Of a stretch of DNA of 64,000 nucleotides, positions 1 to 11,297 are shown piece after piece. Source of the DNA: Cyclaneusma minus (lineage: Eukaryota > Ascomycota > Leotiomycetes > Marthamycetales > Marthamycetaceae); NCBI GenBank assembly GCA_037179335.1, contig JAKZHN010000024.1, positions 434,001 through 498,000 of the forward strand. The letters run 5' to 3'. Below the pieces are notes generated by a model. It did no database searches and was not told the origin of the DNA. It saw only the letters and a program-made list of their open reading frames with translations. Both the position numbers and the translations under genes were made by a program. Each line of letters opens with the position of its first letter. Positions within the stretch are counted from its first letter, which is position 1.

Positions 1-1516
1 ATAATCGGCAACTGCAGTCAAAACCTTGGCCACTTTCCGTCTATGGCCTCTGTCGACATCTTGCGATTGCTCTTCTGACAGGCCGTTCCCAGGCATAGTC
101 TGGATAGAGTGCTCTTGGTGAGTCGACGTTGGCTTGAGGTGACCGTGGTCGTTGTCCACTTCCCGCGTCGAGTAATTTCCATGATGCGCGATACCTTTTG
201 GTCTCTCGTTCCCCTCCGAACCCTCGGCTCTTGTTACTTTAAGAAAGCTTAGGGACCCTAGAGCTGCGAAGAATGTCCCTATCAAAGGCGCCCACTGGCC
301 TTGGCAGAGCATCAGTTGGCTGTTTTCTGCTGCGGTTCAGGGTTTAATGACCACTTACCGATACTAGCCATAGGTTCGGTCTGATAATTCACTTGAGCGC
401 TAAAAAAGTTCAACTCGCCGAGTATGAGAATCCCTAGAACAGCAGCCACGAACAACAATGGCTCGACCCCTTTAAGATATTGACCGATCCGATTCTCTGC
501 TCTCTTGGTAGCCATCGCATCCAAGTCGCTGTTCTTCTCATCAACGCTCTCCTTTCCTGTTGGCATTTTCTTCGATTTCAGCCCATTCGTCTTGAGGATT
601 TTAATCCACATCGAAACGAGAGTAAGAATGGCTGGGATGCAGCACGCAGCTGCAAGAAGCGTGCCAGTTGCAAAGGTGAGTATGTGAGGTACTGGTATCA
701 CATAGATATTGTTGGTCGAGCCCTTGCGTAGAGGAGAAAAGGGACCGTGGGTTGTATCGCAAGTGAGATGACACATGGTATTACCATAGGGGAAATCGCT
801 CGCAGTGAAATTGATCGGGGCTCCTGAGTCGTCCAGAGTGCAATCTTTCGCATCAATTTTGAAAAATTCGACCGCCAAACTAAGAAGTCCTATAGACCCA
901 GACGCAATTGTTAGTATAGTCCGTGTCTATTAGAAGGTGGGTTCAGAAAAGCTATTTACCAGCCAGTACAAGCCCTGTCCACAGAAAGATTATGTTGCGT
1001 CGAGGATCCTCGAAATAAGTCCTAGATTGTCTGGCCGTGATAGGAGCGGCAAGAATACCGATTGAACATAGTTGGAATGCACCAAACACATCCATATCAA
1101 CTGCACCTGGTACCATGGATAAATTAGATATGTCCTATGATGAAGGTAACAGGCAACAAAGCTCACCATCAACATTCACAGCTGCAAGAACAATGGCGTG
1201 AACTCCCGCGACAGCGGGAAAGACCAGTGCTGCGGCCAAACATGCTTTTCTTAGCCATATTGTCTTTCTGGCGAGGACGCAAGTTGCTACCAGGACATAG
1301 TATCTGTCGAAAGAATCAGCAACGCCAAAGACATCCGCCGCTGCACACACTCTCAAGCTAGAGGATTAACACCTACAGGACTCTTGAACCCGGACCATAC
1401 TGGCCACTCAACGGCCACGCGCATATAACTTGCAAAGGACCGCTTGTGTTCGTGACGGTGGCGCGGTCAACCAGAGCGAGAGTTTGTGAGAGGATGTTCG
1501 GACTAATCGCTGGCAT
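1..1516 (-). CDS. Conserved fungal multi-pass membrane protein, 3' end beyond the window
   Basis: Not assigned a function. The spliced model is complement(<1..299, 359..889, 960..1106, 1167..1303, 1377..1516); all phases close and the frame is open to base 1, giving about 418 residues so far. It starts MPAISPNILSQ at 1516. Hydrophobic segments follow around YYVLVATCVLARKT, KACLAAALVFPAVAGVH, FQLCSIGILAAP and IIFLWTGLVLAGLLS. A stretch with several Cys follows (TMCHLTCD), then two more membrane segments (HILTFATGTLLAAACCIPAI and LLFVAAVLGILILGEL) and the motif SIGQWAPLIGTFFAALGS. The visible tail is hydrophilic. From memory, proteins with the same GPLQVICAWP and SIGQWAP signatures recur in other filamentous ascomycetes as uncharacterised membrane proteins. 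The exon structure and membrane character are seen directly; the role is unknown. Confidence 0.8.
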
Positions 1517-2699
1517 AGCCTCGTGTCAGGGTATATCCTCGTGCGAACAACTGGACATAGATGTGGAGTTCAGATATTTCAAAATAGTGGGCCGGTTCAC
1601 TTTCATATCTAGGATCTACCACGTTTATTAGATCCCCGAGGCTTTTGGAGAAACGAGGCTGCATTATCTAGACCAGGATGAACAGCGGAACTTCTTGAAG
1701 GCCGAAGGCGAAGGACTTGCTCAGTAGTAGCTCATGAGGCTCAAGAGACTCGACCGACCGTCGACGACGCCACAGCTGACGAGGTCGTAATACGGCCCAG
1801 CTGTGCATGATACGACGACCCCAGCAGCCAGCTCGTCAACCAGTAAAATCCTGACACACTTCTCGATTTAGTGTACCCTACTGTTATTTCTACCTCCTTA
1901 TGCTTCCACAATTATCTGGATTTCTCTAAACTTGAGTTCTCTTCTATATTTACTTCATACTAGGATTCTAGGAATTATTCGTTCGCGAGCCCGCTGCCCA
2001 GCTCTTATAGGAGAAGGCTAAGACTAGGCAGTAGGCTTGCGCTGTTGTATATGATGTTATTTTACACGGACGTATGGTACTATCATATATTAGGCTAATA
2101 GCATTAGCGTTCAACATGCATCCAATCATAAGCGCTAGTTCCATGCAGGAGAACCGGGGGGTTACACAAACTAGGCAGCCATCTACACCTCATTGAGACA
2201 TCGGAATCAATCTTGACCTTTGTAATCACTCTATCTAAAGCCACGTATCAATAGAACGATATCTCTTTCACATACAGGTGAATCATGTCAGGGAAAATAG
2301 AGAGAAATTATCAATTATTTGCGCTAAGGTCACAAGGGTGGGGCTAGGCCAAGGAATGCCCCGCACTTTATGTCATGTCGTGCTGTTGCCTTGCAGATCA
2401 TCTTCAGCTGCTCAATGTTTGCACACCAGACGCGCGACAACCCTACATGTACATACACACTCGACACCAGCCCTTCCATAATCCGCTCGAACTCCTCCCG
2501 AAAGCTTCCTTCAATCCTTGCAGCCCCAGGCTCCGGCTGCAGATACCAGCCTCAGCTCACACCGCTTCGAGTGTTGGACAAAGGCTGTGGCCTCACGAAT
2601 TCTCGCTGTAGACCTCCTTCACTCTTATCAAGCTCCGAATGCCTTCACGGACCAATTGTCGAGGCAAATCATCTCGTTCTTCGGGATAGCATTATCGAG
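1517..2699. other. Intergenic, no gene seen
   Basis: Divergent spacer between the membrane protein and the ArsB-type permease, so it must hold both promoters. The part 1860-2120 is AT-richer and full of stops. I see no coding exon, tRNA or clear repeat. Confidence 0.5.
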
Positions 2700-5226
2700 A
2701 TGTCAGAGAGCCTAGACACCAGCCAAATACAGGACTGGCGATCTATAATAACTCTTATTTTGTTTGTATTGACGAGTTAGTTTTGTACTTGCCCGAACGA
2801 GCCTCGTTGAACGTTCAAGACAGTTGACATGATCTCACAGATATCACCGTCCTTTTTCCATTTCACATACCGATTTACGTCCCGCAAGCTCTTTCTCGCC
2901 GTGTCCTCAATTCTCTGAGCGGGTTGAGGGTGATCTCGCCTCGCAAGGACGATCGCAATGGAGGGTCCCAGGGCTTTGTGCGCTTCAATTTTCCCATGAA
3001 CTTCGTGACGGCACCATTGATAGCAGATCTCTTCCTCCTCGCTATCCTCGCCATCGGTAAGCTGCCCGCCTCCCCAGAGACCTGCTCTTTGTGGCCTATC
3101 GACAACCTTCCTGAAGGTACGTCTACTAATGAAGGTGCTAGGTCGTGAAGAAGTTTATGCTGGAACTATCGGGGCCGACGGTATTTCGCCGATTGATATC
3201 ATGGTGAACATTTCCCACACTTTGCACCATTGCTTGATATTCTATTTATGAAATACTAATGCCCATGGAACTATTGGCAGTCAATTTACCCCCAGACGCT
3301 GACATCAGCTCGCATATAGGTTTTCTTCCTCACGTTGGCTTATATTGCCATTTCGATTGACGCGAGTGGTTTGATTAGATATCTGGCATTCAAAGTACTG
3401 CAGAAGGGGGGTGAAACAGGCCACCGGCTGTTCTTCTATCTGTACGCCTTTTTCTTCGGCCTGGCCACTTTTATGGGGAACGATCCGGTTATCCTGTCTG
3501 GCACGGCCTTTCTCGCATATATGACTCGTGTTTCGATCAGCATCAAAAAGCCAACAGCCTGGATCCATACTCAGTTCGCTATAGCGAACATAGCATCGGC
3601 CATATTAGGTAAGCTTTTGCTTTTATTTACCCAACATGCCAGATCTGTGTTTGATAGTCTTCCGAAATTCTACCGCGCTGCTTTTATCTCACTCTCCCCG
3701 AATCTTTGCTTAGCTTTGTTAAGAGACGACCAAAATCCCCGTCTCTGGTGCCAGATCATCATTCAGCTTGGACCTCGCGACTGACTAGGACCAGTTTCCA
3801 GTAACCCGACCAATTTGGTACTATCCGGTGCTTTCAATGTCAAGTTTATCAATTATACGGCGAACATGATTGTTCCTGTGTTCGTCACTGCCATCGTTCT
3901 ATTTCCTTTCCTGCTCTATGTTGTTTTCGCAGACGAGACTCTCATCCCACAGTCGATCAAGATTCATGAGCTTTCCGACGATTTAAAGGCTAAGAAGCCG
4001 GTCAATCCCAATATCCCTAATGCCCGAGGGAACGCTGAAGAAGAGGAGAATAAGGACAACGAAGAAGGCAAGAAACTGTCTCTTGAAGAGATCTTGAATC
4101 CGTTTCTGGACAAAGGGGGCGCTGCATTCGGTGCTGTTATCATGACGACGACGCTGATCACTCTCCTGGCCATCAACGCTTCTAGCCAAACAGGAAAAGA
4201 GAAACCTGTCTTCTGGGTGACACTGCCAGCTGCGTTCGTTATGTTTTGTTGGGATCTGACTTTCGGATGGATTCACCGAAAGGAGACCCGCGAAATTGCC
4301 CGCAAAGGTCGGGAGGATATTCTCGCTCATGCCAGAGAAGAGGAGGCAGAGAAAACCTCGAATACTGATGCGGATGCACATGAATCTGATCAAATACAAA
4401 GACATCATCCAGACACTCGACACGAGACCCATACAAACGCGGACGACGAGATCTCGCCTGTCCAGGAGGGAAAGGAGGTTGATATGTCGTCAAGTGAAGA
4501 GATGGGTGAAAAGAATCAAGAGGTCCTTGATAGAGCCCCACCTCAAGCTGCCGCCCAGGGGAAACATGAACGAATGACACTCGTGTTGCTTATCAAGAAA
4601 GCATACAGATGGTCGCAAGAAACATTTCCCACGGTCACAGTGGTGGTAGCACACCTGCCATTTGCACTCGTGCCCTTCGCATTTTCGATGTTCGTGCTGG
4701 TTCAGGCATTGGTCACCAAAGGCTGGGTTCCAGTGTTTGCATACGGATGGGATCACTGGGTGTCCAAGACAGGTACCGTTGGCAGTATCGGTGGAATGGC
4801 CTTTTTAGCCGTGATTCTTTGCAACGTGAGTTATCTGCCTTCCAATGATGGCCGTAAGCTTATCAATACGCCTACAAACAGTTCGCAGGCACAAATATCG
4901 GTACCACTATTCTGCTCTCACGGGTGATACAAGCATGGCAAACTATTCACCAGGACAACGGCACCACGATCACGAACCGGACGTTTTGGGGCGCTGTTTA
5001 CGGAATGGCCATCGGAGTGAATTACGGCGCTTTCAGTACGGCGTTCAGCGCATCCTTGGCTGGCCTCCTGTGGCGAGATATCCTGGCCAGAAAACACATC
5101 ACGGTCAAACCTTTCGACTTTGCCAATGTCAACCTCCCCATTATCTCTATCGCAATGGCAGTTGGTTGCGCCGTACTCGTTGCTGAGGTGTATATTGTAA
5201 GAGACGACACCCCTTACAATGGGTAA
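2700..5226 (+). CDS. ArsB/NhaD-superfamily ion permease (citrate/arsenite transporter-like)
   Basis: Predicted membrane transporter of the ion-transporter superfamily that includes arsenite pump ArsB, NhaD and SLC13/CitM. The model is join(2700..2775, 2841..3056, 3142..3203, 3320..3608, 3795..4825, 4882..5226), 672 aa, all phases consistent. Exon 1 encodes MSESLDTSQIQDWRSI and a first membrane helix. The family-typical central motif VSSNPTNLVLSGAF is formed across intron 4, and a second half-repeat signature FAGTNIGTTILLSR starts the last exon. These are the two re-entrant substrate-binding regions of the fold. A large hydrophilic, Glu/Asp/His-rich loop (about residues 370-470) separates the two membrane halves. 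Substrate is not determinable from sequence: arsenite, citrate or Na+/H+ are all possible. There are no ars neighbours to argue for arsenic. It is convergent with the ankyrin gene, with repeat elements between their ends. Confidence 0.85.
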
Positions 5227-5427
5227 AGAACAGGTTCTACTCAAGACTTGCCTGTATTACTAAAATAGAGCCATACGTTCCATAGACTCAAGGAATCTTT
5301 ACCGTGCAGTTGCTGACAGCTCTACCTCCATGATTGACATGTTCTACTCATTGTCCCCGGAAAGCACAATTTTCTCGATTTGGGACTGGCAATCAAGCAG
5401 CAAAAAGTAAGTTGAGAACTCGCCTGA
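5227..5427. other. 3' spacer of the permease gene
   Basis: Immediate downstream region of the permease. No coding exon is seen; it leads into the inverted-repeat elements starting at 5428. Confidence 0.5.
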
Positions 5428-5535
5428 TACAGTGCCATGAGGAATTTCTGGATATTTCCAATCGTTTGTGATACTTCCAATCGTTTGGATATTACAGAAT
5501 ACAGAACGTATCCAGGCTGTTTTCGTCCCACTGTA
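5428..5535. mobile_element. MITE-like element A with 19-bp units
   Basis: About 104 bp between two TA dinucleotides (5428-5429 and 5534-5535). The left end begins CAGTGCCATGAGGAA. The right end, read in reverse complement, begins CAGTGGGACGAAAACAG, which matches the end of element B. Inside are two to three units of GGATATTTCCAATCGTTT type spaced 18-19 bp (5450, 5468, 5487). Smaller and more decayed than element B, which starts 30 bp further on. The inverted-repeat match is short (CAGTG plus scattered bases), so this call rests mainly on likeness to B. Confidence 0.45.
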
Positions 5536-5564
5536 TTTCGCTAATGGGAAATATCACTTGAACA

Positions 5565-5797
5565 TACAGTGGGAGGGAAAAAGTCTGAATACGGCCTACA
5601 GTCTCTAAATGATTGCGAATATTCCAAATAACCAGGAATATTCCCAGTGACTAGGAATATGCCAGGTGCTTTGGAATATTCCAAGTAATTTTGGATATTC
5701 CAAATTATTGGGGATATTCGGAATTCCTGATTATTTGGAATATTCACAATTATTCGAAAATTTTAGACCCTATTCAGACCTTTTTCCTCCCACTGTA
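5565..5797. mobile_element. MITE-like element B: TA-flanked inverted repeats around a 19-bp array
   Basis: The left end at 5567 reads CAGTGGGAGGGAAAAAGTCT. The right end, ending at 5795, reads in reverse complement CAGTGGGAGGAAAAAGGTCT, and the match continues through GAATA. Each end is bordered by TA (5565-5566, 5796-5797), the target duplication expected of Tc1/mariner-type elements. The 229-bp body holds about seven copies of a GGAATATTCC-centred unit at 5617, 5635, 5654, 5673, 5693, 5712 and 5738, mostly 18-20 bp apart. There is no transposase ORF, so it would be non-autonomous. The right inverted repeat forms the 3' end of the ankyrin coding sequence. Confidence 0.7.
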
Positions 5798-8700
5798 CCG
5801 TCCAGCTGAGACATTTCCGAGCCGTTGTCGTACCCGAGGAACAGATCTAGATCTCCAATGAAGTTCCGCTCATAGTTTGCTGGTCCTCCTAGCTCAAGAG
5901 TCGCTCTCATCTCTGGTAGTTCATAAACCCTAGCAGTGGGAGGATATTGGAAGCACCTGCTAGCAGTTTCCTGGGTCGGAGAATTGAGCCGAGGAACACC
6001 TGTGCTAGGTGTGGTCGGCGAGAGGTTCTGTCTGGACATGGCAAGCCTGAAAACACTATTATTGCGAGAAGGAAAGTCCCTTGCTTGGCTTTCCAGCCTG
6101 GAATTCGCGTTCTCGAGGAGTAGGCGTACTCGACGCTTCCGATCTTCAGAGATGTCTGTGGTTTTGGAAAAGTCGACCAGGTCGGGTATGAGGACAAAAC
6201 CCCAGCCGCTGGAGTCTTCGCCGTCATCGACTAGCTCAGCTCCTTTCTCCAGCAGGTATTGTACTACCTCAGGGTGGCCGTAGAATACTGCATATCGAAG
6301 AGGGACGAATCCACGCTCGTCGCGCTGCTTGACCGAAGCCCCTTTTCGTATCAAGAGATCGACGACGCCTAGATGTCCAGCTTTCGCTGCAAGACAAAGT
6401 GGTGAATCGTCGTTCGAAGGCAAGCGAAGAGGTTCTCCGTACTCTAGAAGCTTCTCCGCGGTTTTGAGATGACCGTTCAGACATGCAATTGTCAGCGGGC
6501 GGAGTCCTTCGAGGTCCCTGGCAGACATTTTGGTTCCTTTGACCCCTTTCTGGTAAAGAATCTCGATCATCTCCACGGAACCGTTGGCTGCTGCGATATG
6601 CATTGCGCATCTGCTATTTTCCGGAATTTTCATATCGGCTTTCGCACCAGCATTGAGGAGCAGTCGTAGTATCTCGTGGTCTCGAGAGCCGGCTGCATAA
6701 TGCAGAGGCGTTTGACCTTTCCGACAGACTTTGTTGACTGCAGCGCCTTTCTGGAGGAGGAAATCGATGAGGCCGAAATGCGAACCAACAACAGCAAGAT
6801 GAAGCGGGGTCATTCCGTTGGAATCGGTATCGTGTATTGATAGCTTCCATCCTATCAAAAACTCCGCGGCTGCCAGATGGCCATTCCTTGCAGCCAAATG
6901 AAGTGCATTTGAGCCGTTGCCGTCTAGACTGCCATAGGCACACTTTCTCTTCGAGAGGAGCTCCAAAACTTGACGCTGGCCGGACGCTGCAGCGCAGAGC
7001 AAAGGCGTCATGAGATTGTCGCCGTGTGCCTCGATGTTGGCTGCTCCTTTTTGGAGTAAAGAGTCAACGATGAGATGATGCCCTCCCTGTGAAGCATGGT
7101 GAAGTGCCGTCATGGAGTTGCAATCCCTGGCTTCAACGTGGGAGTTGCAACGCAGGAGAAAATCCACGACTACCTTATGTCCGGCTTTTGATGCAGCTTG
7201 CAGTGGAGTGAGTTGGTCATTGGCCCGAGTGTTGATATTGGCCCCTGACTTGAACAATGTCCTCACTGCTTCAACATGCCCATGATCTGCTGCGGTGTAC
7301 AGCGGTGTCTCGTTGTGTTTGTTCATAGCCTCGATCTCGACACCTTCGTTCAATAACAAAGAGACAACCTCGTGATAACCGCGCGACGAAGCGAGATATA
7401 AGGGGGTCGATTGATCTTGATCTCTCGTGTTGAGCTTTGCATCACTCCTAATCAGAAGGTCCACAATTTCGACATTTCCGCAATGAGCAGCTACTGCTAA
7501 AGCAGTTCGTCGGGTTGGCAGGTGGCAACTTTCGATATCAACGCCTTGGCTGAGCAATCTTTCCACGTCTTCCGGCCGTCCGCTCTGTGCTGCTTTGACG
7601 ATTTCGGGCGCATCAGAACCTTCAAGCGACGCAAAGTCAATGCTTTGGTACGAGTTGGAGTTTCTATGTCTTCTGAAATTCGGCCCTGAACCAAGAGCGG
7701 CCCCAGCCGAGTGTTGTTTAAGTGCGGAGAGTGGAGAAGGCGTCCTCTCATAGGCGCCAAGAGCATTTGCGGAGTGTGACCGATGCGTCGGCGATGGCAA
7801 TTTGTTGAAGAATGCTGTGTTCAAAGGAGCAAGTCTCTGCAGCCAAGACCTTTTCTTTGGAAGAGTAGTCTCTCTATCTTTCGTGATCGGCTCCTTAGGT
7901 TTAGCAGGGTATGTCACAGAAAGCCATCGGTGGACTGCAGGATCCGAGCGTACATCAGGAATTGGAAGCGGGCTGGCAGGCGCACGACGAGGTTCTGCAT
8001 AGTCGTTAGTACGAAATATTCTGCTTTCCAATAATACATCTCGCAGAGCTCGCGATAGCGCCTTCTACTTACCCTCGTATTCCTCCTCGAATATTGAGCG
8101 TGCTATATCATATCCTCCTCCATCTTCTGGGTGTGATTTGGTAGAGCCATTTATAGTCACCCTGAGTGAGCCCCTGTGCGCAGGAAGCTTGCTTGTTGAA
8201 GGGGGCGCTCTAGAATGGTGAAAGTCTCCAAAGTTCCGCTCGGAGTTTGAAATTGGGCTTATAGCTGTAGTAAGATGGCTATCACTGAAAGTTGCCTGAG
8301 AGGCGGTCGAGCTTCTGGATTCGCGCAGAGACTTTGTGTCTTCTGCGATCCTCTCCATCAGCTTCTGGTTCTCTCGCTTGCTCATCAATCTAGACTGAGT
8401 GGATATGTCACGACTGGTTCCACAAAACTGTTAGCCAGTCTCGAGAAGCCGCAGGACGGGAGCCTAGTAACCAACCATTGACCTGCTAAGAGCAGCAGCT
8501 GCAAAGCTTGGACCTGTCCACTCAGTCGATGCTCGTGAGTCTTCATGTAATCGTCGTTCCACACGACCTTGAGCCGTGCCACCATCCCAGGACCAGCTGT
8601 GACACTGTTCGAGAGCTCTTGGACGTCCCCAGATAGTACGTCTATGGCTGTTTGGCATCCCCCCAGTGCAATATGCAATCCATTCAAGAATGAGTTCTCT

Positions 8701-8912
8701 TTTGGGGCATCATCGAAACTGTTTTTTGCCCAGTCTCGTATCTGGAAGATGGCTACTTTGATCGTAGATAGCTGGAAGACCAAGAGGCGGATCCTGTCAT
8801 CTGCATCATTGAATTTGCCTACTAGAGTATACAGGCCTTTGATAGTCGACGCAATGTACTCAGCAACTTGTGCCGACGCAGCTACCACTCCAATGACACT
8901 GATAGGATCCAT
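5770..8912 (-). CDS. Ankyrin-repeat protein with fungal NLR-type N-terminal domain, no NACHT/NB-ARC
   Basis: The model is complement(5770..7994, 8073..8394, 8472..8912), 995 aa. The 8073/7994 intron carries a textbook GTACTAACGACTATGCAG 3' end. Residues 1-147 (MDPISVIGVVAASAQVAEY...) match the helical N-terminal domain found on fungal STAND/NLR-like proteins and some azaphilone-cluster proteins. Residues about 150-380 are Ser/Pro/Arg-rich and probably disordered. About 14 ankyrin repeats follow (roughly 380-850), each with a TPLHxAAxxGH-like core such as NALHLAARNGH and TPLHYAAGSRD. No P-loop nucleotide-binding domain lies between the two. This suggests a signalling or recognition protein, possibly in heterokaryon incompatibility or innate immunity; the role is inferred. 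The last nine residues and the stop lie inside the inverted repeat of element B, so the native C-terminus may have been replaced. Confidence 0.85.
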
Positions 8913-10002
8913 TGTGCCTAGAGAATACTTTTCAGTGGGGACTCTATAATCTCTTGAATTTCAGACTTACCACAAACGCTCTGCTAGTGCCAATGGGAAG
9001 AATTCCAAGAGGGTAAGGAGCAAGTCAACACGATTATCGCATAGCTTCTAGCCTGACGGTGCTAAGACTCCGAGCCTCCAAAGCTGTAGTAACGAGTAAT
9101 TTGTCCCCGGGTAACGATTGAACCAAGTTTCCGGATACAACGAGTGAAAGCAATGGAGCAATATCAACAGAACTTCCAGAGCGAGATTTATAGACAAAAC
9201 GGCAGCTTCCAATGGCTGCATGGCCTCTCTCTGCTGCCTAAATCCCACACTTCTCCTGAAGCTTTGGAGGCCACTCATATGGGTAGGATCTCTCAGCATC
9301 CCTGGTCCCGACGAGTTCGACCTTAGGACTGACTGCAGGCTTGTGAGCTTTCCTGCTTTCGGATACGAAACTTGCACAGGTACGTCATTGCCAATAAACA
9401 ACTGCAGAAAGTGTGGGGAGAACGGCAAGACCAAGCCTCCACAAGATCAGCAAAGAAACAGGTATTTCATCACGGCGACAGATGGCCAACGAGGCTTACC
9501 ATACCCACCTTACCTGATCAATGCGGAAGACCTCTGATTTCTACCTTTTCTCTCTGTGATAAGCCGCAACACCTCCTCTCTCAAGCTTGTGACAAACCAG
9601 TTGACGCAGCACATGCATGCACTGCCCTAACCTCTTGCCTTCTAGGCAAACCATCCTCGGGGGATAGGTCTGCCACAGGTGGCAGGGCAAGATTCTAGGC
9701 GTGCAATTGCCGCCTGAGGAAACCGGATGAGCTTTGCCTCGATTGTAGGAGAAGACGGAAGAATTGAGTCTTTGAGAATCCGAGGTTGCACCGGGCGAAG
9801 CACTTAATCGCGATGATGACGACGAGGATGGAAAGGATTCATGCTGTCAAACACTTGAACGGCCTACTGCCACCGAGGCTGCGCCCACCATCTCCGGTAA
9901 TCAGCCACAGCACGAGCAAAGTGATTGGAAGATCTTTTCTGTGTGAGTCCCTCGAAAGAAAGAGATTTCCTCAAGTCCACAGCCTCGCCATCTGAATTGA
10001 AG
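8913..10002. other. Intergenic, no gene seen
   Basis: Upstream of the ankyrin gene. Only short unrelated ORFs are present, with no family signature or splice-joined exon that I can defend. Confidence 0.45.
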
Positions 10003-10140
10003 TACAGTTGTAATGGAACGAAAAAGATCTGTATACAGTCCACAGCCCCCAAATGATCCAGAATATCCCACATGATTGGAGACATTCCAATCAATTAGAA
10101 GTATACCGGATGACTGGAAATTTTCCATTGTATGCAGATG
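10003..10140. repeat. Degenerate copy of the element B family with four 19-bp units
   Basis: Begins TACAGTTGTAATGG and continues AAAAAGATCTGTATACAGTC, then AAATGATCC. This aligns with the head of element B (AAAAAGTCTGAATACGG, TACAGTC, AAATGAT). Four units of exactly 19 bp follow at 10060, 10079, 10098 and 10117 (for example GAGACATTCCAATCAATTA). I do not find a matching right inverted repeat, so this is a decayed or truncated copy. Confidence 0.6.
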
Positions 10141-10754
10141 CCCTCTGCAAAGCTCAGCGAAAGTAGCAAGCACTGATATCCTTAGCTACCTTACCTAGTA
10201 AGAAAAGAAAAACAGAAAACTTGTGAACAGGATTTGAATGGCGTATAATGGCAAAAAGACGCACCACAGTTCATTTTCTAGCGCAGATATTGACAGTAAA
10301 ACGACTCAAAAGCAAACTCTAAACTCAAAACCACATGCCAATATCGCTATGAGGGGTATCCAGCAGTAGTTATCCGGCCGAAGTCAAGCAGTTCAACCAG
10401 GTTTTGTAGGGAGGATTGACACAAATGAGATATGAGAAACCAACGCCAAAATTGGTGAGCCGTGAGGCTGATCCTTCTTGAGTGTCCCCAGCAGCCGTGA
10501 GGCTATATTTTGATCTTTGCCCGTGTCGCCCCCCGATCGAATGATAACCAAATTACGATCCATATGTGCTTCTGGTCTCGCTCGCACTGCTTTCTGAATC
10601 TTCTTAACCAGAACGCATCAAGTCCTGAATATCCCCGATACCGGAGTTATATCTTTGTGGCTCGGTGCGTTATATCGCACTGCACGCGCCCTCGTCCTGC
10701 TGGTTTCTTTAGTGAGAGACTTTGCAGAGCTGCATTGCCGATGAGGCCAGCAAA

Positions 10755-11297
10755 TCATCTGCGGGAAGAATGGTGATGTCTCCGACTCGAGCTCTCGCCG
10801 TGAGACCTGTGGCTTCGATGGCCGTGGCTATGCCTGCTGCTACTCTCGCTATGCTCATACTGCCTTTCCATCTCTTCTACTCTCTGTCGATAACCCCGCA
10901 CGATATCTCTTATATGTCTTATCCTATCGAAATCCGTCTCGAGAGCATCAATCTCTCGTAGTATCCCATGGAAACGTTCAATCTCGGCATCGGCCATGTC
11001 GATGGCATTGCCAGCGCGGTCGTATTGCTGCAATGTCACAATCTGCGATTGCTCGGATAGGTATTCAAGACGAGCTTGAATCTGCTGCATGAGGCGGTCG
11101 AAATGTCGACCTAGTGTTGCGAGGGAGCCAGCATCGAGAAGCAAGAGGCCCTGTGAGGAGGCGCGAGAGGCAGCGCGAGAAGAGCCTGAGCCTCCGGCAG
11201 TGGAAGCAGCGACTTGTTGGTGATGTCGCAGAAGCTGGATCTCGTCTGCGGTAAGTCCGAGGGCAGTGTCTGGGACGGCGTTTTCTGGAGAGGCCAT
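10755..11297 (-). CDS. Probable BLOC-1 complex subunit (Cnl1-like)
   Basis: Single exon, 180 aa. The N-terminal third is low complexity (GSGSSRAASRASSQG). A helical core (about residues 50-140) follows, with LLDAGSLATLGRHFDRLM, QARLEYLSEQ, YDRAGNAIDMADAEI and DFDRIRHIRDIVRGYR. The C-terminus is a Ser/His/Arg tail. The core is what I recall for the fungal Cnl1 subunit of BLOC-1, a small coiled-coil complex acting in endosome/vacuole trafficking. Coiled-coil character and length are visible; the family name is from memory and could be wrong for another small coiled-coil complex. The stop overlaps the His/Ser-rich tail and no intron is needed. Confidence 0.6.
   Translation of the reverse strand: MASPENAVPDTALGLTADEIQLLRHHQQVAASTAGGSGSSRAASRASSQGLLLLDAGSLATLGRHFDRLMQQIQARLEYLSEQSQIVTLQQYDRAGNAIDMADAEIERFHGILREIDALETDFDRIRHIRDIVRGYRQRVEEMERQYEHSESSSRHSHGHRSHRSHGESSSRRHHHSSRR

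Noticed and set aside
1740..2120. Possible decayed LTR or transposon remnant
   Set aside because: AT-richer and stop-rich, but I found no paired ends, target duplication or coding likeness.
2370..2699. Possible methyltransferase fragment (VLDKGCG-like string) upstream of the permease
   Set aside because: Only one short likeness and no SAM-binding continuation; the frame merely leads into the true first exon at 2700.
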